This document shows, piece after piece, positions 8,540 through 18,528 of a stretch of DNA of 64,000 nt. Under the pieces are notes generated by a model, which was given only the letters and a program-made list of their open reading frames with translations, had not been told where the DNA came from and ran no database searches. The stretch's first letter is position 1. Every line of letters starts with the position of its first letter. Origin of the DNA: Celeribacter marinus (GTDB taxonomy: Bacteria > Pseudomonadota > Alphaproteobacteria > Rhodobacterales > Rhodobacteraceae); NCBI RefSeq assembly GCF_001308265.1, contig NZ_CP012023.1:2680932-2744931 (forward strand), read 5' to 3'. The position numbers and the translations under genes are program-made.

Positions 8540-9506
8540 TGCAACACTCCCCATCCGCAGGGACGATGACATCGCCCACATTGAGACCGGTCACAATTTC
8601 GACCACCCCGCCGGACACATCACCCGGTACAACAGCGCGCAATACAACGTCATCGCCATTGTCGCGCACAGGCACAAAATCCATGCCCGAGCGCGTGATG
8701 AGCGCCTCAACTGGCACAGTGATTGCGTCTCTTTGCCCGACTGGGATGCGCACCAACACGCGCGCATCAACAAAGGCGGAGGATAGCCCATCGACCTCGA
8801 CATCGGCAATCACGCGCCCGTTTTCGATCTGTGGATACAGGCGCACCAACGTGCCGCTCGCGGGCTGGCCCGCACTATCAATCACGATGGATGCCCCAGT
8901 GACCAAAGCCTGTGCATGGCGCTCGGGGATCGCAAGGCGCAGGTAAAACCCGCCGCCACCAATCGTAGAAATCGCTTCGCCGGGCATGACAACCGCCCCT
9001 TTTGTCACTGGCACGTTGAGCACGCGACCAGCAGCAGGTGCGAGCACCGCCCCCTCGGCTGTTTGTTGTTCGACAACGCTACGCTGTGCGCTCGTGGCCG
9101 CAATCTGCCCCTCCAACACGCCGACTTGCGTGCGCAGAGCGTCTAGACGTTGAACCGTGGTCACGCCCCGCTCAAGAAGGCTCTCACCGCGCGTCAATTC
9201 CACCCGTGCGTTATCAAGCTGCGTCTGCAACGCGGTGATCTGTGCATCAATCGCGCGCAGTTGAAATTCAAGCTTTTGATCAAACACTTGTCCAATAACT
9301 TGTCCCGCCTCGACAAGGTCGCCTTCAGAAATGGCAAGCTCGGTCAATGTGCCGCCGATACGGGCGCGGGCCGGAACCAGATCACGCGCCTCAATGCGGC
9401 CATAGACGGCCTTCCACTCGGTCACGCGAGACGAGGTGATCACAGTATCGGCCATGCCCATCAGGGGCCACAAACCAATCGTTGCCGCTATCATCATCAG
9501 CCTCAT
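8532..9506 (-). CDS. RND efflux periplasmic adaptor (HlyD/AcrA-type membrane fusion protein)
   Basis: 324 aa. The start at 9506 follows GAAAGGAATTTACG and opens a signal peptide (MRLMMIAATIGLWPLMGMA). The mature part shows the lipoyl/barrel-sandwich half motifs (ARIGGTLTELAISEGDLVEAG and VLAPAAGRVLNVPVTKGAVV) on either side of a coiled coil (residues about 80-140, heptads such as LQTQLDNARVEL), then beta-barrel domains. It bridges the RND pump and an outer-membrane channel. It is the first gene of a two-gene operon and its TAG stop overlaps the permease start, so the two are co-translated. The C-terminus is short and ends in CCNE. Confidence 0.9.
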   Translation of the reverse strand: MRLMMIAATIGLWPLMGMADTVITSSRVTEWKAVYGRIEARDLVPARARIGGTLTELAISEGDLVEAGQVIGQVFDQKLEFQLRAIDAQITALQTQLDNARVELTRGESLLERGVTTVQRLDALRTQVGVLEGQIAATSAQRSVVEQQTAEGAVLAPAAGRVLNVPVTKGAVVMPGEAISTIGGGGFYLRLAIPERHAQALVTGASIVIDSAGQPASGTLVRLYPQIENGRVIADVEVDGLSSAFVDARVLVRIPVGQRDAITVPVEALITRSGMDFVPVRDNGDDVVLRAVVPGDVSGGVVEIVTGLNVGDVIVPADGECCNE

Positions 9507-9631
9507 CGTAAATTCCTTTCGCGATTTGGGGCGCACATGTGGATATGCTTGGCCCGCGCAACGCGGACCGCACACCTGTTTAGCTCCAATCGCTAGGGCG
9601 GGTCTGTGACGAAGTCACATGTACGACATGC

Positions 9632-9661
9632 AAAACGCGCACCCCACTAGGAATGCGCGTT
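9632..9661 (-). terminator. Probable terminator of putA
   Basis: On the minus strand, AACGCGCA and TGCGCGTT form an 8-bp stem around a 12-base loop, followed by TTTGC. It lies 55 bases past the putA stop. The T tract is short, so this is a moderate call. The rest of the 9507-9715 interval holds nothing I can identify. Confidence 0.5.
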
Positions 9662-9715
9662 GAGATCAATTTCGAGATACACTCGGGATAGGCGCACCTC
9701 ACCGCGCGGGCGCGA

Positions 9716-12700
9716 TTAGCCGCCTGCGATAAGCGCCACGTTGCCGCCCGCTGCGGTGGTATCCACACACAGGTGCCTCTCATGCATCACATGTCCCGTG
9801 TCTGGCATACAGGGGATCAATGGCACAATCGCACCCGCGCGGCGTGCTAGCGCTTGTGTGTAATCTTGACCATCGTCGCCCCAATAAATCACCCCCGCAA
9901 TACCACCGAGCGTTTCCAAAACACTGGATGGTATATGACCACGCGCACGGACCGCGATGCCGCCCAGTCGCTCGACCTCGGCGGCCTGTTCGTTAACGCC
10001 GGCTTGCGTTGGTCCAAGACAAAGGATCGGACCGCGCGGCAATGTGGTCAACCTATTGGCCTCACCCGTTGGACCGGGCATAGCCACAGCGTGACGCGGC
10101 ATCGCATGCACGGTTGCGCGGGCATCATCGACCAACCGCTGAAGGTCCGCGATATCATCATCACAGGTCCACACCCCTGAGGCCGTACGCGCCTGCCCCG
10201 CGCAAAAGCGCGTCAGATATAGCGGGCCGCCCGCTTTTGGACCGGTTCCTGACAAGCCCTCACCCCCGAACGGTTGCGAGCCGACAACCGCACCAATTTG
10301 GTTGCGGTTCACATAGACATTGCCCACATGGACCTTGTCCGCGATCTCTTGCACACGGCTGTCAATACGGGTGTGAAGGCCAAAGGTAAGACCGTACCCT
10401 CGCGCATTGATGTCGTCGATCACACCATCAAGATCTGTTGCCTTGAATGTCGCGACATGAAGGACGGGACCAAACACCTCACGGTCCAGATCGCTAATTC
10501 CGTCAACTTTGATCAGGCAGGGGGCAACAAATGTGCCGTCTTTTGGCGGCAAGGTCCGGTAGAGCAACTGCCCGCCCTTGATTGCAGCCTCTATATAGGC
10601 GTTGATTTGGTCGCATGCAGCGGCATCAATCACGGGGCCGATATCTGTCGATAGATCCCACGGATCTCCAACGGCCAACTCGTCCATAGCCCCCTTGATC
10701 ATTGTGATCAAAGCGGGGGCAATATCCTCTTGGACATACAAACAGCGTAACGCCGAACACCGCTGACCTGCGGACTGGAACGCCGAGGCCACGATGTCAC
10801 GCGCGGCTTGTTCCGGCAACGCGGTGCTATCGACGATCATAGCGTTTAGTCCGCCCGTTTCGGCAATCAACGGCGCATCTGGCGACAGGTGTTGCGCCAT
10901 GGACGTGCGAATGCGCAACGCGGTCTCGGTCGAGCCGGTAAAGACCACACCGTTTACGCGCGCATCACGCGTAAGCGCCGCGCCCACGGTTGCGCCATCG
11001 CCAATCAAGAGTTGAAGCGCCTCACGTGGCACTCCCGCCTTGTGCAACAAATCCACCGCCATTGTGGCAATGATCGGCGTTTGCTCGGCCGGTTTGGCCA
11101 ACACCGAATTGCCCGCGGCGAGAGCTGCCGCGATCTGACCTGTAAAGATCGCCAGTGGGAAATTCCAAGGCGAAATCGCCACAACGCAGCCCAGCGGTTT
11201 TACATCGCCCAATCCCTCCGCTTGCGCTGCGTAATAGCGCAAAAAGTCGACCGCCTCGCGCAGTTCGCCCACGGCATCCGACAAGGATTTACCCGCTTCC
11301 ACTGCCAGAGCGGCAAAGATCGCGCCAAATTCCGCCTCATATAAATCTGCCGCGCGGCGTAGTGCATCCGCGCGCTGTGCCACAGGCGCAGACCACGGCA
11401 TTGCCGCCGCCAGTGCCGATGCGACAGTATCAGAATTCGCATCAATCGCCGTGCCGATGCGCGCGCCCGTTGCGGGGTTAATCACATCGCGCGGCGTGTC
11501 ATGGACCTCAACCGCACATCGTGGTGCGGCTTGCGGTAAAACAGCAGAGGCACGCGCCACATTGATCTCGGCCAATGTGGCCTCATCGGTCAAATCGAAC
11601 CCGCGAGAGTTTTCACGCTCACTCCCAAACAAAGCATGCGGCGCAACAAGGCCGCTATGCGCATGATGCTCCTCCAATTGCGCAAACGGATCACGCGCCA
11701 CCTCTTCGGGAGAGACATCCTCATCGACAATCTGGTTGACGAACGACGAGTTGGCCCCATTTTCCAACAAGCGCCGCACAAGATAGGCGAGCAGATCGCG
11801 GTGCGCCCCTACGGGTGCATAAATGCGACAACGTGCGGCCTCATCGCGCAACACAATGTCGTGCAACCGCTCACCCATGCCGTGCAGTCGCTGGAACTCA
11901 TAGGCCTGCCCGTCCGCCAATTCCAAAATCGCCGCAACCGTATGCGCATTGTGCGTGGCAAACTGCGGGTACAGGCGATCAGCATATCCCAAGAGGGTCT
12001 TGGCATTCGCGATGTAGCTGACATCAGTGGCGCATTTGGTGGTGAACAACGGGAAATCGGCGTGCCCTTCGACTTGGGCGTGCTTCATCTCGGTGTCCCA
12101 ATAGGCCCCCTTGACCAGACGCACCATGAGCTTGCGATCGAGTGCAATCGCGGTGTCATTCAGCCAGTGAATGACGGCACCGGCGCGCCGGCCATAGGCC
12201 TGAACCACAACGCCAAACCCGTCCCAACCTGCCAGTTCAGGGTCGGCCAAAACCGCATGAATGACTTTTAGGGACAAGACCAGACGATCTTGTTCCTCGG
12301 CATCAATGTTAAACCCCATGTTGGCCGCACGGGCCTGACGCGCCAAGTCCCGCACAATGGGGACGAGTTCCGCCATAACGCGGTCCTCTTTGGCCACTTC
12401 GTAGCGTGGATGCAGAGCGGACAACTTAATCGAGATACCCGGATTGTCGCGGACCGATCCTTTGTCACAACGGGCCGCGATCTGCGTCATCGCAGCTCCA
12501 TAGGCCTTGGCATAACGCGCCGCGTCACCCGCCGTCATCGCCGCCTCGCCCAACATATCGTAGCTGTAGGTGTAGCCCTTGGCCTCTTGGCGAGCGGCGC
12601 GGTCCAATGCTGCGTCAATAGATTGACCCAGCACGAACTGCCGACCCATTTCTTTCATCGCCCGCGACACAGCTGTGCGAATAACAGGTTCGCCCAATCG

Positions 12701-13153
12701 CTTTATAGCGCCACGCAGCGTCCCCGCCAACCCCGGCTTTTCATCATCAAGAACGCGCCCCGTGAGCATCAACGCCCATGTCGACGCATTCACCATCGGG
12801 GAGGACGCCGCACCAAGGTGGCGGCTCCAATCGGACGGCGCAATTTTATCTTCGATCAACTCGTCCATCGTCTCGCGATCGGGCACGCGCAACATGGCCT
12901 CTGCCAAACACATCAACGCCACACCTTCGCGCGTGGATAGACCGTACTCCGCCAAGAAATGCTCCATCAGTGTCGGCGCAGATTCTTTGCGGATGCGTGT
13001 GATAAGACCCGCAGCACGCGCGGAAATCGCGGCGCGCACAGGTGCACAGAGGGCTGCTTGCGCAATTAGCGCATCCAGCACCTCCCCCTCGGGGCGGCAT
13101 TTATCAAAAGTCAGGTGATCGGACAAAGCCGTAGAGATGAGTGCAGCGTTCAT
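9716..13153 (-). CDS. putA: Bifunctional proline dehydrogenase / L-glutamate gamma-semialdehyde dehydrogenase PutA
   Basis: 1145 aa. I placed the start at 13153 (MNAALISTALSD), after GGTGG; the open frame extends to 13246 without a better site. Residues about 150-460 are the FAD-dependent PRODH barrel (GFNIDAEEQDRL, VRLVKGAYWDTEMKHAQ, EFQRLHGMGE). Residues about 540-1000 are the NAD-dependent aldehyde dehydrogenase (VVAISPWNFPLAIFTGQIAA, general base in LIAETGG, nucleophile Cys in QSAGQRCSALR). A C-terminal domain of about 120 residues follows. There is no N-terminal ribbon-helix-helix, so unlike E. coli PutA it should not bind DNA. The divergent Lrp-type regulator probably fills that role. 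It oxidises proline to glutamate at the inner membrane, passing electrons to quinone and NAD. Confidence 0.95.
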   Translation of the reverse strand: MNAALISTALSDHLTFDKCRPEGEVLDALIAQAALCAPVRAAISARAAGLITRIRKESAPTLMEHFLAEYGLSTREGVALMCLAEAMLRVPDRETMDELIEDKIAPSDWSRHLGAASSPMVNASTWALMLTGRVLDDEKPGLAGTLRGAIKRLGEPVIRTAVSRAMKEMGRQFVLGQSIDAALDRAARQEAKGYTYSYDMLGEAAMTAGDAARYAKAYGAAMTQIAARCDKGSVRDNPGISIKLSALHPRYEVAKEDRVMAELVPIVRDLARQARAANMGFNIDAEEQDRLVLSLKVIHAVLADPELAGWDGFGVVVQAYGRRAGAVIHWLNDTAIALDRKLMVRLVKGAYWDTEMKHAQVEGHADFPLFTTKCATDVSYIANAKTLLGYADRLYPQFATHNAHTVAAILELADGQAYEFQRLHGMGERLHDIVLRDEAARCRIYAPVGAHRDLLAYLVRRLLENGANSSFVNQIVDEDVSPEEVARDPFAQLEEHHAHSGLVAPHALFGSERENSRGFDLTDEATLAEINVARASAVLPQAAPRCAVEVHDTPRDVINPATGARIGTAIDANSDTVASALAAAMPWSAPVAQRADALRRAADLYEAEFGAIFAALAVEAGKSLSDAVGELREAVDFLRYYAAQAEGLGDVKPLGCVVAISPWNFPLAIFTGQIAAALAAGNSVLAKPAEQTPIIATMAVDLLHKAGVPREALQLLIGDGATVGAALTRDARVNGVVFTGSTETALRIRTSMAQHLSPDAPLIAETGGLNAMIVDSTALPEQAARDIVASAFQSAGQRCSALRCLYVQEDIAPALITMIKGAMDELAVGDPWDLSTDIGPVIDAAACDQINAYIEAAIKGGQLLYRTLPPKDGTFVAPCLIKVDGISDLDREVFGPVLHVATFKATDLDGVIDDINARGYGLTFGLHTRIDSRVQEIADKVHVGNVYVNRNQIGAVVGSQPFGGEGLSGTGPKAGGPLYLTRFCAGQARTASGVWTCDDDIADLQRLVDDARATVHAMPRHAVAMPGPTGEANRLTTLPRGPILCLGPTQAGVNEQAAEVERLGGIAVRARGHIPSSVLETLGGIAGVIYWGDDGQDYTQALARRAGAIVPLIPCMPDTGHVMHERHLCVDTTAAGGNVALIAGG

Positions 13154-13278
13154 GAGGGACCACCAAATTTGAGGGAAAGCATTCGGCCCCATTATAGTGG
13201 TTTTGACTCGCACCATATGACCTATTGAGGTACACATTGCAGTCAAGTCGACTAAAATTTACCCAAAGGGCAGTCCAA

Positions 13279-13758
13279 ATGAAAAGTGTACTCGATAGCT
13301 TTGATCGCAAGATTCTCGATCTGTTGACCACGGACGCACGGATGCCAATCACGCAATTAAGTGTGCGCGTCGGCCTGTCTAAAACGCCAGTTGCCGCGCG
13401 GATCAAACGTTTAGAGGATGATGGGATCATAACTGGCTACCGCGCCGTTCTCTCCACCACACAGTTGGGGTTAAGCCACGTCGCCTTTGTTGAGGTCAAG
13501 TTGGCAGATACCCGCGAAAAGTCCCTACGCGATTTCAATGCTGCCGCAAAACTCGTCCCCGAAATTGCCGAATGCCATATGATCGCGGGGGGCTACGACT
13601 ATCTCCTTAAGGTGCGGACCACCAATATCGAGGCCTACCGCGCCGTGATGGGGCAACGGATTTCAGCCCTGCCCCACGTGGTCTCCACCTCGACCTATGT
13701 GGCGATGGAAACGGTTGTCGAACAAACCAATCCGCCCATTTCAACCATCACATCGTAG
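13279..13758 (+). CDS. putR: Lrp/AsnC-family regulator, PutR-like
   Basis: 159 aa. The start ATG at 13279 (MKSVLDSFDRKILDLL) follows AAAGGG; the frame is open upstream but that part lacks family similarity. The N-terminal winged HTH spans residues 5-60 (ITQLSVRVGLSKTPVAARIKRLEDDGII). The C-terminal RAM domain, residues 70-145, would sense an amino acid (ECHMIAGGYDYLLKVRT). It is divergent from putA across 125 bp, the arrangement known for the Rhodobacter and Agrobacterium proline-responsive activator PutR. Proline-dependent activation of putA is therefore the likely role. A TTGACT/AGTCAA inverted pair lies in the shared promoter region (13203 and 13241), but I would not claim it as the operator. 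Confidence 0.85.
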   Translation: MKSVLDSFDRKILDLLTTDARMPITQLSVRVGLSKTPVAARIKRLEDDGIITGYRAVLSTTQLGLSHVAFVEVKLADTREKSLRDFNAAAKLVPEIAECHMIAGGYDYLLKVRTTNIEAYRAVMGQRISALPHVVSTSTYVAMETVVEQTNPPISTITS

Positions 13759-13886
13759 CACATCGATCATCACACGATTTTTAACTAACATACTAGAACT
13801 CGCCTCTGACGCATGATAAGCCGTGAGACAACCGGCCGCGCCCACCACGTCGCGCGAGAACGCCGCCCCTCAAACGGAGACGAGAC

Positions 13887-15080
13887 ATGCAAGAAAGCTG
13901 GCGTTGGTACGGTCCATTGGACAAAATTGCGTTGTCCCAAATCGCACAAACTGGCGCAGGTGGAATCGTCACCTCTTTGCACGAAATCCCGTATGGCGAA
14001 GTCTGGACGCGCGCGGCCATTGCCGCGCGCAAATCGTTGATCGCGGATGCCCGCCACGGACAGGTTTGGAACGTGGTAGAAAGCCTTCCAATTCACGAGC
14101 GCATCAAACGTGGGGAGGGCGACCTGTCTGGCCTGTTTGCCAACTACCGTCAAAGCATGGCCAATCTTGCGGCCGAAGGCATTACAACGATTTGCTACAA
14201 CTTTATGCCGCTGATCGACTGGACGCGGACCGCGCTTGCCAATCCGTTACCCAATGGCGGGACGAGCCTGCGATTTGAACAGGCACAAATTGCCGCACTA
14301 GAATTGCATATGCTAGAGCGCGATGGTGCCGAGGCCGACTTTAGCGACGATGTGAAAGCGCGCGCAAAAGTGTGGTTCGATGCCTCAACCGCTGATGATC
14401 GCGAAGCCTTGATCAATGCGGTAATGGCGGGCCTCCCCGGCGCATACGACCGCTATGACGTGCCTGCCCTAAAGCACGCTTTGACGCTTTACTCCGGCAT
14501 GGGACGCGATGACATTCGCGCCAATTACGCTCGTTTTCTTGCGGAGGTTATTCCTGCCGCCCAAGATCTCGGCATGTCGTTTTGCGTCCACCCTGATGAC
14601 CCGCCGCGCGACATATTCGGCCTGCCCCGCGTTGTGTCGAACGCCGAGGACATCGCGTGGATTTTCGACCAACAAGACGCAGTTGAAAACGGATTGACCC
14701 TCTGTGCCGGATCGCTGGGGGCCAACCCCGCGAATGACATTCCAGCGATTGCGCGCCGCTTTGCCGAGCGCATCCATTTCATCCACTTGCGCAACGTGCG
14801 CAAAGACGCGGACGGGTCGTTCGAAGAGGCGGCACACCTCGAGGGCGACACCGATATGGTTGCACTCATCGCTGCCCTTTTGGCCGAAGAGAGCCGCCGC
14901 AAAGACATCGGCCGGTCAGACACCAACATTCCGTGGCGCCCCGATCATGGCCATGAACTTTTGTCGGACATCGGATCGGGCACACACCCGGGTTACCCAC
15001 TTATCGGGCGGCTCCGTGGGCTGGCCGAAATACGCGGTATCATTGCGGCGCTGAGCCATTCACAGGTCACGTTTACCTAA
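13887..15080 (+). CDS. uxuA: Mannonate dehydratase UxuA
   Basis: 397 aa, with GGAGACGAGAC directly before the ATG. It dehydrates D-mannonate to 2-keto-3-deoxygluconate (EC 4.2.1.8) in glucuronate and mannuronate catabolism. Family features include the N-terminal WRWYGPLDKIALSQIAQTGA, ICYNFMPLIDWTRT, CVHPDDPPRDIFGLPR, LCAGSLGANPANDIP, IHFIHLRNV and the C-terminal PDHGHELLSDI, with the Cys/His/Asp residues that hold the divalent metal. Its length matches the E. coli enzyme (394). It stands without uxaC, uxuB or a GntR regulator nearby, so the rest of the pathway must be elsewhere. The next gene converges 18 bp past its end. Confidence 0.95.
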   Translation: MQESWRWYGPLDKIALSQIAQTGAGGIVTSLHEIPYGEVWTRAAIAARKSLIADARHGQVWNVVESLPIHERIKRGEGDLSGLFANYRQSMANLAAEGITTICYNFMPLIDWTRTALANPLPNGGTSLRFEQAQIAALELHMLERDGAEADFSDDVKARAKVWFDASTADDREALINAVMAGLPGAYDRYDVPALKHALTLYSGMGRDDIRANYARFLAEVIPAAQDLGMSFCVHPDDPPRDIFGLPRVVSNAEDIAWIFDQQDAVENGLTLCAGSLGANPANDIPAIARRFAERIHFIHLRNVRKDADGSFEEAAHLEGDTDMVALIAALLAEESRRKDIGRSDTNIPWRPDHGHELLSDIGSGTHPGYPLIGRLRGLAEIRGIIAALSHSQVTFT

Positions 15081-15098
15081 ACGATGGACACAGCACCA

Positions 15099-15761
15099 TC
15101 ACTGTCCCTGATGGCGCAGAACCACGGCCACCGTCTTGAGGAGCACTTTTAGATCCTCCGAGACAGACAACGTAGCATCATACTCTTCGTCAAACGCCAG
15201 CCGTTCGGCGAAGGTAACGGAATTGCGGGACGACACCTGCCATGCCCCTGAAATTCCCGGACGCAGCCGATAATAGGCGCTCGCGCGACTATTGGAATAA
15301 AGCGGCTCTTGGTCAACTGTAAACGGGCGCGGGCCGATCAGGCTCATGTCACCGCGCAGGACGTTCCAGAACTGCGGCAACTCGTCAAGAGAGGTCGCCC
15401 GCAAAATCCGCCCAAAACACGTGATGCGTGGATCATCGGTCAGCTTTTGATAGGCCTCCCACTGTGCACGTACCAACGGATCACCAGCACAATGCGCCGC
15501 CAAAACATGCTCTGCGTCCACAACCATCGTACGCAGTTTATAGCAGGTAAACGGAACGCCGCCCTTGCCAACGCGGGTCTGGGAAAAGAATGCAGGACCG
15601 CTATCTCGGCGCACAATAAGCGCGAATAGAATAACCAGCGGCACCACGATTGGCGCTATCACAATAACAAATAAAATATCAAAGAGACGCTTTCCACCCA
15701 GTCGGTAAAGCGATCTGGTCATACGGCGATGTACAGCAACAGGTTCGTTAAAAAATGTCAT
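15099..15761 (-). CDS. Undecaprenyl-phosphate sugar phosphotransferase, ExoY/PssY-type
   Basis: 220 aa. I start it at 15761 because GAGGG lies 5 bases upstream (GAGGGCCTTATG); the frame is open to 15881. It is a small (monotopic) phosphoglycosyl transferase. It has a basic N-terminus, one re-entrant hydrophobic helix (residues about 28-52, FDILFVIVIAPIVVPLVILF), then the conserved RVGKGGVPFTCYKLRTM, DPRITCFGRILRATSLDELPQ, SLIGPRPF and RPGISGAWQVSSRN blocks. The Asp-Glu catalytic pair is in SLDELPQ. It would load the first sugar 1-phosphate onto the lipid carrier for exopolysaccharide synthesis. No other polysaccharide gene is nearby, so this is an orphan initiating transferase. Confidence 0.9.
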   Translation of the reverse strand: MTFFNEPVAVHRRMTRSLYRLGGKRLFDILFVIVIAPIVVPLVILFALIVRRDSGPAFFSQTRVGKGGVPFTCYKLRTMVVDAEHVLAAHCAGDPLVRAQWEAYQKLTDDPRITCFGRILRATSLDELPQFWNVLRGDMSLIGPRPFTVDQEPLYSNSRASAYYRLRPGISGAWQVSSRNSVTFAERLAFDEEYDATLSVSEDLKVLLKTVAVVLRHQGQ

Positions 15762-16202
15762 AAGGCCCTCGCCACTCCTGGTCATCAAACTCGAAAAATG
15801 CGCGGAGAGATGACCCGATGAACATCCCAGACACACTTGGAAACACAACCATAGCGCGCAATTTACAGTTAACGCAATCATAACGTGTATTTCACTAAAT
15901 CCGATGCAGGTACAAAAATGCGCAAACCGCCCGCACTCGGCGCATTCAGCACACTACACACCGAAATGCCGCCCCAATTAGACGACTTCGGGCGTCCCTA
16001 TTTGCGTATTTCAAAATACAACCACCCTCATTGTTCGGACTTTATTGAAACTCCTTCGCCACGCCGTTGGTGCCGTTTTCGCGAATGGCGGCTGACGCGG
16101 GGTGGGTGCAGATGCTATACTTTGACGCAACGCCACGTATGCCTCATCGCCCTTTGACGGGCCATTCGATGTAATCCAGTAACTTCCAGATGTGAGACGC
16201 CC
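15762..16202. other. 441-bp intergenic region upstream of glcB
   Basis: No convincing gene. An open frame at 15885-16157 (90 codons) lacks a ribosome site and looks like random high-GC coding. The right half contains the candidate glcB promoter listed separately. I see no strong repeat or hairpin. Confidence 0.6.
16092..16121 (+). promoter_or_regulatory. Candidate sigma-70 promoter of glcB
   Basis: CTGACG (-35, four of six consensus bases) and TATACT (-10, five of six) are separated by 18 bases, ending 81 bp before the glcB start. It is the best match in the upstream region, but it was judged by eye only. Confidence 0.35.
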
Positions 16203-18365
16203 ATGACCAGTGACACCGCCCAGACCAACCTTGAAACCCGCCACGGATTGCAAGTGAACACTGATCTTGCCCGCTTTATCGAAGCCGAAGCTCTCCCCGA
16301 AACGGGTGTTGCGGCTGATGCGTTTTGGTCGGGCCTGTCCGCATTGGTACATGAGTTTGGCGACACAAACCGCAGCCTGCTTGAGAAACGCGAAGACCTA
16401 CAACGCCAGATCGACCAATGGCACATCGCGCGGCGCGGGATGGCGCATGATGAAACCGCCTACAAAGCCTTTTTGAGTGATATCGGATACCTTCTTGAGG
16501 AAGGGGAAGATTTCAAGATCGAGACGGCAAATGTCGACCCCGAGATTGCAACCATCGCCGGTCCGCAACTTGTCGTTCCCATCACCAATGCCCGCTTTGT
16601 CTTGAACGCCGCCAACGCACGTTGGGGCAGCCTTTACGATGGGTTCTACGGCACGGACGCAATGGGGTCGCTACCAAAGCCTGGCCCATTCGACCAAGGG
16701 CGCGGCGCGCGCGTTGTTGCTCGCGCAGGCGTCTTTTTGGACGAGGCATTTACCATCACAGGCACAAGCCACGGTAAGGCCCAACAGTACGCCGTGATTG
16801 ATGGTGCGCTCATTATTGATGGCTCCCCGCTTGTTGATCCCGACAAATTCGTAGGCTTCACAGGTGACGCCGCTGACCCGTCATCTGTTGTCTTGTGCAA
16901 CCACGGGCTTCACGTCGAACTGGTGTTCGACCGCGCGCATCCGATTGGCAAAACCACCCCATCTGGCTTGGCCGATGTACGCCTTGAATCCGCGATATCC
17001 GCGATCATCGACTGTGAGGATTCAGTGGCTTGCGTCGATGCCGAAGACAAGATTGTCGCCTATCGCAACTGGCTTGGCCTGATGAAGGGTGATCTATCCG
17101 AGACCTTTGAAAAGGGCGGCAAATCCGTCACCCGCGCGCTCAACGCCGATCATACCTACACTGGCCGTGACGGGACGCCGGCAGCCCTAAAAGGCCGCGC
17201 TCTTTTGTTGGTGCGCAACGTGGGCCACCTGATGACCAACCCCGCAATTTTGGACCGTGAGGGTCGCGAGATTTTCGAGGGGCTGATGGACGCGATGATC
17301 ACATCGTTGATCGCCATGCACGACCTCAAAAAGACCGATGGGCTACGCAACTCAACCCATGGCTCGGTCTATGTCGTGAAACCCAAGATGCATGGCCCCG
17401 AAGAGGTCGCCTTTGCCGATCAGATTTTCTCTCATGTCGAACGCGTGCTTGGCCTGCCCCAGTATACGGTCAAACTCGGGATCATGGACGAGGAACGCCG
17501 CACCAGTGTGAACCTCAAGGAGTGCATCCGCGCCGCCAAATCCCGCGTTGCCTTTATCAACACTGGCTTTCTCGACCGCACAGGCGACGAAATTCACACG
17601 TCAATGGAAGCAGGCCCGTTTAGCCGCAAGGATTTCATCAAGCGCAAGGGATGGATCACCGCCTACGAAGACCAAAACGTTGATATCGGTCTGGAATGCG
17701 GCCTGTCGGGGAAGGCCCAGATTGGCAAAGGGATGTGGGCCGTTCCTGACAAGATGGCGGATATGCTAAGTGCCAAAATTGCACACCCGAAATCAGGGGC
17801 AAATTGTGCGTGGGTGCCAAGCCCGACTGCGGCCACGTTGCACGCACTTCACTACCACCAAGTGGACGTATTCGCCGTGCAAGACAAGTTGGCCAAGGGC
17901 GGTCGTCGCGCTCATGTAGATGCTGTTTTGGATATTCCTATCGCACAATACCGCCGCTGGACCAAAGACCAGATCACCCGCGAGATTGAAAACAACGCAC
18001 AGGGCATCCTTGGATATGTGGTGCGGTGGATCAATCAGGGCGTGGGCTGTTCCAAAGTGCCAGACATCAACGATGTCGGCCTGATGGAAGATCGCGCAAC
18101 CTGCCGTATTTCGGCGCAACACATCGCCAACTGGCTACACCACAACGTGGCCTCACACGCGCAAGTGATGGACATTATGAAAAAGATGGCCGCAGTTGTA
18201 GATCGTCAAAACGAAAACGACCCAAGCTACACTCCGATGACGCCCGCCCTCGATGGGATCGCGTTTCAAGCGGCATGTGATCTGGTGTTCAAAGGGCGCG
18301 AACAGCCCTCTGGCTATACCGAGCCGGTGCTCCATGTGCGCCGCCTCGAACTCAAAGCACAGTAA
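16203..18365 (+). CDS. glcB: Malate synthase G
   Basis: 720 aa, the usual length for the single-chain G isoform. It condenses glyoxylate with acetyl-CoA to malate and CoA (EC 2.3.3.9) in the cytosol. The TIM-barrel core is visible in [17 protein letters not shown] (metal-binding acidic residues), [18 protein letters not shown] and [18 protein letters not shown]. The catalytic aspartate is in [14 protein letters not shown], and the conserved [11 protein letters not shown] precedes it. No isocitrate lyase is present in the window. The gene lies immediately before a purine/ureide degradation locus that produces glyoxylate, so one of its jobs here may be to drain that glyoxylate. A strong terminator follows. 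Confidence 0.97.
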   Translation: MTSDTAQTNLETRHGLQVNTDLARFIEAEALPETGVAADAFWSGLSALVHEFGDTNRSLLEKREDLQRQIDQWHIARRGMAHDETAYKAFLSDIGYLLEEGEDFKIETANVDPEIATIAGPQLVVPITNARFVLNAANARWGSLYDGFYGTDAMGSLPKPGPFDQGRGARVVARAGVFLDEAFTITGTSHGKAQQYAVIDGALIIDGSPLVDPDKFVGFTGDAADPSSVVLCNHGLHVELVFDRAHPIGKTTPSGLADVRLESAISAIIDCEDSVACVDAEDKIVAYRNWLGLMKGDLSETFEKGGKSVTRALNADHTYTGRDGTPAALKGRALLLVRNVGHLMTNPAILDREGREIFEGLMDAMITSLIAMHDLKKTDGLRNSTHGSVYVVKPKMHGPEEVAFADQIFSHVERVLGLPQYTVKLGIMDEERRTSVNLKECIRAAKSRVAFINTGFLDRTGDEIHTSMEAGPFSRKDFIKRKGWITAYEDQNVDIGLECGLSGKAQIGKGMWAVPDKMADMLSAKIAHPKSGANCAWVPSPTAATLHALHYHQVDVFAVQDKLAKGGRRAHVDAVLDIPIAQYRRWTKDQITREIENNAQGILGYVVRWINQGVGCSKVPDINDVGLMEDRATCRISAQHIANWLHHNVASHAQVMDIMKKMAAVVDRQNENDPSYTPMTPALDGIAFQAACDLVFKGREQPSGYTEPVLHVRRLELKAQ

Positions 18366-18369
18366 AGGA

Positions 18370-18400
18370 TTTGGGCGGGGATAATCCCCGCCCAAATTTT
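18370..18400 (+). terminator. Rho-independent terminator of glcB
   Basis: TTTGGGCGGGG-ataat-CCCCGCCCAAA is a perfect 11-bp stem followed by TTTT, 5 bases past the glcB stop. Symmetric A/T flanks could let it work from both sides. Confidence 0.9.
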
Positions 18401-18528
18401 ACAAACAGCCGGATCACTTTGCGTCATTTTCAAATGATTTGAACAAGTGATATCCCGCGATTACGGGTGGTAAGCCACCTGCCCCACTTCCATATTAGAC
18501 CTAAACCCAAGAGCGATTAGGAGCTTTT

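Noticed and set aside
13203..13246. TTGACT and AGTCAA inverted pair in the putA-putR promoter region
   Set aside because: Six-base arms 32 bases apart are too short to claim as a PutR operator without comparison to relatives.
15885..16157. 90-codon plus-strand frame upstream of glcB
   Set aside because: No ribosome site, odd composition (many Arg, Cys, His, Pro), and overlapped by the candidate glcB promoter.
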